DNA of 64,000 nucleotides from Agromyces albus (GTDB lineage: Bacteria > Actinomycetota > Actinomycetes > Actinomycetales > Microbacteriaceae), in contig NZ_SDPN01000002.1 in the NCBI RefSeq assembly GCF_004134825.1, positions 62,001 through 126,000 on the forward strand, in the 5' to 3' direction. The notes under the pieces were generated by a model. That model was not told the DNA's origin. It saw only the letters and a list, made by a program, of their open reading frames with translations, and did not search any database. Shown here piece after piece: positions 59,679 through 64,000 of this stretch. A program made the translations under genes and the position numbers. Position 1 is the first letter of the stretch, and the number at the start of each line of letters is the position of its first letter.

Positions 59679-60155
59679 CTACGCGGCGTCGCCGTGCCCG
59701 AGCGACAGCCGGATCGACGAGTGCAGGTACGCGGCGGCGATCAGGCCGTTGCAGGCGAGTGCGATGACGGCCGGCCAGAGATCGCCCGTCTCGGCGAGAG
59801 CCGCTGCGCCGACCGTGAGGATCGCGTACGCCTGCGTGCCGGCATTGAGCACGAAGATCGCCCCGAGCACGTAGCCCATGAGGGGAAGGGCCGTCATCCG
59901 CCACCAGACCCGCGGCGGCCCGACGGCCTCATCCTCACCCCGGAACCACCGCGTGCCCGCAACGACGACGATCACCCAGGCGAGCGAGGCCGCCACGAGT
60001 CCGCTCGGTGGCCGGAACACCGCATTCGCGGCGAGCCCGACGAGAATCACCGATGCGACCGCAGCGGTGACGAACACGGCCTTCGCGCCGACCCGCGTGA
60101 TCCGGATGCGGGGCATCGATGACTCCGTTCTCATGAGCTTCGGGAAGAATCCCAT
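59679..60155 (-). CDS. Small multi-span membrane protein of unknown function
   Basis: 158 residues with about four helices (AVFVTAAVASVILVGLAANAVF, LVAASLAWVIVVVAGTRWF, LMGYVLGAIFVLNAGTQAYAIL, AVIALACNGLIAAAYLHSS). ATG 60155 or a Met 15 codons later may be the start. I do not recognise a family. It is convergent with the azt operon and divergent from a hydrolase gene, so it is probably monocistronic. Confidence 0.7.
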   Translation of the reverse strand: MGFFPKLMRTESSMPRIRITRVGAKAVFVTAAVASVILVGLAANAVFRPPSGLVAASLAWVIVVVAGTRWFRGEDEAVGPPRVWWRMTALPLMGYVLGAIFVLNAGTQAYAILTVGAAALAETGDLWPAVIALACNGLIAAAYLHSSIRLSLGHGDAA

Positions 60156-60221
60156 GTGACCACTCTGCCGCGGTTCCGCGTTCGATCGCCGTTGCGGCAT
60201 GGTGGAGTCATCGTTCGACGA

Positions 60222-60998
60222 ATGGAGAGCCCAGTGATGGCGGATGCCTCGACGACACCGATCGTGCTCGTGCACGGTTGGGCCGGCTCGGCCGAGGCGT
60301 GGCATCCGATCGTGTCCCGGCTTCGTGCGAACGCCCGTGGTCCGGTCGCGGCGGTGCGGCTTCCCGGCTCGCCCGGAGCGCCCGACGGCGGCACGCCCAC
60401 GATCCCGGATGCGGCGGCGATGCTCGCCGAGACGCTCCGCGCGCAGGCCGGACCGGCGTTGCTCGTGGGGCATTCGATGGGGGCCCAGGTGACGCTCCTC
60501 GCCCACGTGATGGCGCCGGAGTCGGTGCTCGGCGAGGTCGTGATCGACCCGGCCTACGGCGCCTCGAACACCGCTCACGTCGAGATGCAGGAGTGGGCCT
60601 CGCGCATCGAGACGCAGGGTCACGCCGCCACGTACGACTTCTTCGCCTCCGCTGCCGAGAGCATGCCGCCCGAAGTCGGCGATCTCCTGCTCGCCGATCA
60701 CAGTGCCACCGACCCCGCGGTCATCGCGCGGTACCTGCGGTCGGAGTACCTCGACTCCGGGGCCATCGGATTCATGCCCGCCACGCAGCGCGCGGCTGCG
60801 CGGCGGACCAAGCCGGTGCTCGCGATCCACTCGACCGAGCTGGGCGCATCGCGGGAGGGCATGCTCCCCGCGCCGCCCGGATCGCGCATCGAGACGTGGA
60901 GTGGACACGGGCACTTCCTGCACCTCGAGGCACCAGATCGATTCGTCGAGACCGTCGGCGCCTGGCGCCGCTCGCTCGAGCCCTCGGTGGTTGAGTAG
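60222..60998 (+). CDS. Alpha/beta hydrolase
   Basis: 258 residues from ATG 60222; ATG 60237, which has GGAG nine bases upstream, is an equally good start. VLVHGWAGSAEAWHP is the oxyanion strand, VGHSMGAQVT (about 84-93) the nucleophile elbow with Ser, and GHGHFLHLEAPDRF holds the catalytic His. The acid lies probably in AIHSTELG or earlier. It resembles esterase/haloperoxidase-like proteins. The last four residues (SVVE) and the stop come from a REP-like element. Confidence 0.87.
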   Translation: MESPVMADASTTPIVLVHGWAGSAEAWHPIVSRLRANARGPVAAVRLPGSPGAPDGGTPTIPDAAAMLAETLRAQAGPALLVGHSMGAQVTLLAHVMAPESVLGEVVIDPAYGASNTAHVEMQEWASRIETQGHAATYDFFASAAESMPPEVGDLLLADHSATDPAVIARYLRSEYLDSGAIGFMPATQRAAARRTKPVLAIHSTELGASREGMLPAPPGSRIETWSGHGHFLHLEAPDRFVETVGAWRRSLEPSVVE

Positions 60999-61026
60999 GC
61001 CGCGAAGCAGCCGTATCGAAACCACC
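60986..61026. repeat. REP-like element at a gene end
   Basis: GGTGGTTGAGTAGGCCGCG ... CAGCCGTATCGAAACCACC: perfect outer arms GGTGGTT/AACCACC. It supplies the last codons and stop of the hydrolase gene, as at 48396. Confidence 0.8.
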
Positions 61027-61066
61027 CACCCTCGCCCACGTCAGTGGCTCGTGCCACCATGGTCGA

Positions 61067-61951
61067 ATGCAACGCATCGGAGCGATCTTCCAGCCCGGAT
61101 TCCCACCAGAGCGGCTGCGGCCCACGGTCGAGGCAGCCGAAGAGGCGGGCGTCCCCGAGCTGTGGCTCTGGGAAGACTGCTTCCAGCAGTCCGCGTTCGG
61201 CACGGCGGCCGCGGCGCTTGCGTGGACCGAGAGGCTGAAGGTGGGAATCGGCGTCGCCCCGATGCCGCTTCGGAATGTCGCCGTCACCGCCATGGAGATC
61301 GCGTCGATCGCGCGACTGTTCCCCGATCGTCTCCTGCCCGGCGTCGGGCACGGCGTGCAGCGATGGATGGGGCAGACCGGCACCCGGGTGGCCTCACCGC
61401 TCACCCTCATGCGCGAATACGTTCCGGCGCTGCGGCAGTTGCTCGCCGGTGAAGAGGTCACGACGAGCGGCCGGTACGTCACGCTCGACGGGGTTCGACT
61501 CGACTGGCCGCCTGCGGCGTTGCCATTGGTGTACGCAGCCGGTGAGGGGCCGAAGACGCTCCGGCTCACCGGCGAAACGGCCGACGGCACGGTGCTCAGC
61601 GCCGGCGCTTCGGTCGAACGCGTGGCGGAGGCCGTCTCGATGATCGCCGACGGGCGCGCCGCCGCCGGCCGCGATGGGCGCAACGAGCTCGTGGTCTATG
61701 TTGTCGCGGGCTTCGGTGGCCGCGAGGCTCGCGAACGGGTGAACGGCGACCTTGCGCGCTGGAATCTGCCCGTCGATGCGGGGCTCGCGGCGGTCGGCGA
61801 CGCCTCCGAGGTCGCCGAGGCGGCCGAGCGGTACTTCGCAGCCGGCGCCGACGTCGTCGTGCTGCAGTCGACCTCAGACGAACCCGACCTCGAGGGCTTC
61901 ATGCGTGACGTCGGTGAGGTCTCCCGGCAGCTGGCACCGGTGCAGGTGTAG
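61067..61951 (+). CDS. LLM-class (F420-dependent) oxidoreductase
   Basis: 294 residues with the luciferase-like TIM-barrel pattern: AAEEAGVPELWLWED (about 22-36), LKVGIGVAPMPLRNVAVTAMEIASIARLFPDRLLPGVGHG, and LTLMREYVPALRQLLAGEEVT. Closing segments (PLVYAAGEGPKTLRLTGETADGTVLS) match mycobacterial F420-dependent LLM proteins. Cofactor F420 fits the FDOR-type gene at 16817. Only 12 bases separate it from the SDR gene, so they are likely co-transcribed. Confidence 0.9.
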   Translation: MQRIGAIFQPGFPPERLRPTVEAAEEAGVPELWLWEDCFQQSAFGTAAAALAWTERLKVGIGVAPMPLRNVAVTAMEIASIARLFPDRLLPGVGHGVQRWMGQTGTRVASPLTLMREYVPALRQLLAGEEVTTSGRYVTLDGVRLDWPPAALPLVYAAGEGPKTLRLTGETADGTVLSAGASVERVAEAVSMIADGRAAAGRDGRNELVVYVVAGFGGREARERVNGDLARWNLPVDAGLAAVGDASEVAEAAERYFAAGADVVVLQSTSDEPDLEGFMRDVGEVSRQLAPVQV

Positions 61952-61963
61952 ACAGGGGCAGAG

Positions 61964-62701
61964 ATGGCGGTCTCGTATGTCGTCACCGGCGGACTCGGGG
62001 GAGTGGGCCGCGCGATCGTCGATCGCCTCGCCGAGGCCGGGCACGTCGTCATCATCGACACGGGCATGGCGACGCACCTCCCCGAGAGCGTGCAGCTCGT
62101 ATCCGGAAGCGCTGCCGATCCCGAGGTCGCGGCGGAGGCCGCTCGCAGAGCGGAAGACGCCGGCGATCTCGTCGGCTGGGTGAACAACGCCGCGATCTTC
62201 CGCGACGCCGGCCTGCTGAACGCCGACGCCCGCGACATCCTCGAGCTCATCACCGCCAATCTCGCGATGGCGGTCACCGGATGTCACGCCGCCGTTCGTC
62301 ACTTCGTCGAGCATCGCCGCAACGGGGCGATCGTGAACGTGTCGTCGCATCAGGCGCAGCGACCGGTGCGCGGAGCACTGCCGTACGCGACGGCCAAGGC
62401 CGCGATCGAGGGACTCACGAGGGCGGTCGCCGTCGACCACGGCCCGGCCGGCATCCGCGCCAATGTCGTCGCGCTCGGCTCGATCGCCACCGAGCGCTAC
62501 GAGTCGCTTCGGGCGGCGCATCCCGAGGTCGATGCCCAGATGGCGTCGCTCCATCCGCTCGGGCGCGTCGGCAGCGTGCGCGAGGTCGCCGACGTGGTCG
62601 CGTTCCTGCTCTCAGGCGCCGCCGGGTTCGTGAACGGCGCCGTCATTCCCGTCGACGGCGGACGCTCGGTGCTGGGCCCCGACCCCGAGGCGATCTCCTG
62701 A
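61964..62701 (+). CDS. Short-chain dehydrogenase/reductase, classical
   Basis: 245 residues. TGGLGGVGRAI replaces the usual TGxxxGIG (about 8-18); NNAAIF (about 69-74), NVSSHQAQRP (catalytic Ser about 126) and YATAK (Tyr/Lys about 139-143) are intact. The end is the standard FVNGAVIPVDGG. An AGACAGGGGCAGAG ribosome-binding region precedes the ATG. Linked to the LLM oxidoreductase; substrate unknown. Confidence 0.92.
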   Translation: MAVSYVVTGGLGGVGRAIVDRLAEAGHVVIIDTGMATHLPESVQLVSGSAADPEVAAEAARRAEDAGDLVGWVNNAAIFRDAGLLNADARDILELITANLAMAVTGCHAAVRHFVEHRRNGAIVNVSSHQAQRPVRGALPYATAKAAIEGLTRAVAVDHGPAGIRANVVALGSIATERYESLRAAHPEVDAQMASLHPLGRVGSVREVADVVAFLLSGAAGFVNGAVIPVDGGRSVLGPDPEAIS

Positions 62702-62763
62702 CCGTATGCACCCCGGCGAATATTCCTCACCGAGAGTCGGTGTTGCGCCTTAGGCTGGCGATC

Positions 62764-63132
62764 ATGGCCGTCATCTTTCCCGCCATCGTGCTTGCCGCCA
62801 TGGTGTTCGCACTCGTCGACATCATCATGCGCGACGACTGGCAGGTGAAACACCTGCCGAAGTTCGGCTGGGTGATCCTCGTCGTGCTGCTGCCGCTCAT
62901 CGGCACGCTGCTGTGGTTCACCATCGGGCGGGAGTATTCGGGCGCGTCTCCGCTTCAGGGGCTCGGCTCGCTGCGCCAATCTCGCGCCCAGCCGAGCTCC
63001 CCGCTGCCGAGCGCCGACACCAGCTCGACCGAGCAACAGCTCGCCGACCTCGATCGCGAGATCGAGTACTACCGGCGGCGCGCCGAGCTCGAGCGACTCA
63101 AGCGGGAAGCCGACGGCGATTCGACCCCCTGA
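62764..63132 (+). CDS. PLD N-terminal-domain membrane protein
   Basis: 122 residues: two membrane helices (IFPAIVLAAMVFALVDIIM, WVILVVLLPLIGTLLWFTIG) make the PLDc_N domain, common as a stand-alone small protein in actinobacteria, followed by a Ser/Pro/Gln-rich linker and a charged helix (LADLDREIEYYRRRAELERLKREA). TAGGCT ends seven bases before the ATG, so the mRNA is probably leaderless. Confidence 0.87.
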   Translation: MAVIFPAIVLAAMVFALVDIIMRDDWQVKHLPKFGWVILVVLLPLIGTLLWFTIGREYSGASPLQGLGSLRQSRAQPSSPLPSADTSSTEQQLADLDREIEYYRRRAELERLKREADGDSTP

Positions 63133-63147
63133 TCGACGGGCTCCGAC

Positions 63148-63435
63148 TCAGGCGCGCACGGTGAGCCGCACGTCGACGATGTCTCCCACGTCGAGTGACT
63201 CGGCCTTCCGCACCCACGTCTTCACCGGAACGATGTACCCGCCGTTCTTCGGCCAGAGTGACGTCTCCCACGCGCTGTCTCCGATGCGCACCGCGACGGG
63301 GACCATTCCCCACCCGTAGGTGACCATCGCGGAGATCGACTCGAGCAGCTCCGACTCCTCATCGGGCACGGTGACGAAATGCCAGGGCGCCGGACCTCTC
63401 CAGAACCACAGCTCGCCGCTGAACGCCAGCTCCAT
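63148..63435 (-). CDS. DUF1905-family protein
   Basis: 95 residues: FSGELWFWRGPAPWHFVTVPDEESELL and GWGMVPVAVRIGDSAWETSLWPKNGGYIVPVKTWVRKAESLDVGDIVDVRL-type pattern are the DUF1905 beta-barrel. TATCAT ends six bases before the ATG, again a leaderless-type start. Function of the family is unknown. Convergent with the PLD-N gene (15-base gap). Confidence 0.87.
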   Translation of the reverse strand: MELAFSGELWFWRGPAPWHFVTVPDEESELLESISAMVTYGWGMVPVAVRIGDSAWETSLWPKNGGYIVPVKTWVRKAESLDVGDIVDVRLTVRA

Positions 63436-63504
63436 CCGCTCATGATACGGCGGCGGTGCCTGCGCTGTCCCGTCGGGCCCGCGACATCCGCTCGCTCCAA
63501 CGCA

Positions 63505-63540
63505 GAATGCCCGGCCCCCGTTTCCGAGAGCCGGGCATTC
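63505..63540. terminator. Terminator of the gene at the right edge
   Basis: Perfect 11-base stem GAATGCCCGGC / GCCGGGCATTC with a 14-base loop, 13 bases downstream of the stop of the minus-strand gene at 63554. Confidence 0.7.
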
Positions 63541-63553
63541 GTACGGAGTGCCG

Positions 63554-64000
63554 CTACTTCTTCTTCGGCTTGATGCGCAGGTCGTCCCAGCCCACGAGCG
63601 TGCCGTCAGCGGTGTAGACCCCGATCTTGTGCTCGCCCACGGCATCGGGCGGAAGGGTGACCGAGATCTTTCCCTCGGCGTCGACCGTGTGGTCGCCGAG
63701 TGAGACGGGCGTCGAGAACAAGTACGCGGCGACACCCACGCCGACGTACTCGGCGGGCAGGGTGACCTTGACCGTCGACCCCGGCGCGACGGTGCCGGGC
63801 ACTGTGACGCCAGCCCGGCTTGCTTCCGTCAGGCTCGCGTCCGACGGAAGGGTCGAGACGGTCGTCGGCTCACCCAGCAGCACCGGCGCGATCGTGATCT
63901 TGTCGACGTCGGGGGCGTAGGCGGTCGGGTTTCCGAACGTCAGCGCTCCATCGGCGGTAGTGAGGGTGATCGGGATGGTGCGCTCCCAGAAGCTGTCCCA
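63554..64000 (-). CDS. C-terminal part of a large carbohydrate-active or surface protein
   Basis: The frame is open from the right edge of the window to a stop at 63554 (148 codons), so the N-terminus is missing. The first visible part (FGNPTAYAPDVDKITIAP) is like the carbohydrate-binding module ends seen in actinobacterial alpha-galactosidases and similar glycoside hydrolases. A beta-sandwich follows (GVTVPGTVAPGSTVKVTLPAEYVGVGV, GKISVTLPPDAVGEHKIGVYTADGTLVGW), ending in PKKK. An internal GTG at 63883 could be mistaken for a start. Enzyme type cannot be named from this part. Confidence 0.75.
   Translation of the reverse strand, partial: WDSFWERTIPITLTTADGALTFGNPTAYAPDVDKITIAPVLLGEPTTVSTLPSDASLTEASRAGVTVPGTVAPGSTVKVTLPAEYVGVGVAAYLFSTPVSLGDHTVDAEGKISVTLPPDAVGEHKIGVYTADGTLVGWDDLRIKPKKK

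Overview
The window is high-GC DNA with the codon bias and gene content of an actinobacterium. Deazaflavin/F420-type enzymes, Zur/HspR-type control sites, many genes that appear leaderless, and palindromic repeats that read as GTATCGA...CTCAACCACC all fit the Microbacteriaceae; an Agromyces-like species is my guess from general resemblance, not from a search. No rRNA, tRNA, CRISPR array or replication origin was seen.

Layout. 1-4.3 kb: a DHFR-like/YCII/ECF-sigma operon (sigma gene cut by the window edge), a DUF4239 membrane protein, an ACT-domain protein and an NmrA-type oxidoreductase with a twin-palindrome promoter. 4.4-14.2 kb: the main metabolic block, one co-directional fructan/sucrose locus: a cytoplasmic GH32 enzyme, an ABC sugar importer (lipoprotein plus two permeases, no ATPase), a LacI regulator, a second cytoplasmic GH32, a Tat-exported GH32 and a PfkB fructokinase. 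Its promoter carries two LacI-type operators. The exported enzyme would cut polymer outside, the importer bring in fructo-oligosaccharide or sucrose, the cytoplasmic enzymes release fructose and the kinase phosphorylate it.

14.4-26.5 kb: accessory and stress genes: a secreted protein, an RHH/Doc toxin-antitoxin pair, a SigJ-like sigma factor, an F420-type reductase, a haloalkane-dehalogenase-like hydrolase facing its MarR regulator, a TetR/DUF4386/SDR module with two perfect palindromic operators, a phosphotransferase, a PRC-barrel protein, a PadR-UbiB operon and an XRE/nucleotidyltransferase pair. 26.5-33.2 kb: a compositionally different, gene-poor island with gene fragments, orphan small proteins, a doubly frameshifted NAD(P)-binding gene and a minus-strand group that looks like a PARIS-type defence pair (AAA ATPase plus DUF4435/TOPRIM-like protein) followed by a zinc-module HNH nuclease.

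33.4-38.3 kb: an HSP100/Clp ATPase gene with an HspR (HAIR) site, two repeat-derived insertions inside the reading frame, and a stray duplicate of its own 3' end beyond a cell-wall-binding-repeat protein. 38.5-54.3 kb: sortase-anchored lamin-tail protein, FosX-like enzyme, methyltransferase, lipoprotein hydrolase, MarR-controlled membrane pair, Nei-type glycosylase, duplicated glyoxalases, GNAT, NUDIX, YcnI and a beta-propeller phytase. 54.4-59.6 kb: a Zur-type zinc-uptake locus aztA | aztB-aztD-aztC-aztD. 59.7-64 kb: membrane protein, hydrolase, LLM oxidoreductase, SDR, PLD-N protein, DUF1905 protein and the 3' end of a large carbohydrate-related gene that runs off the window.
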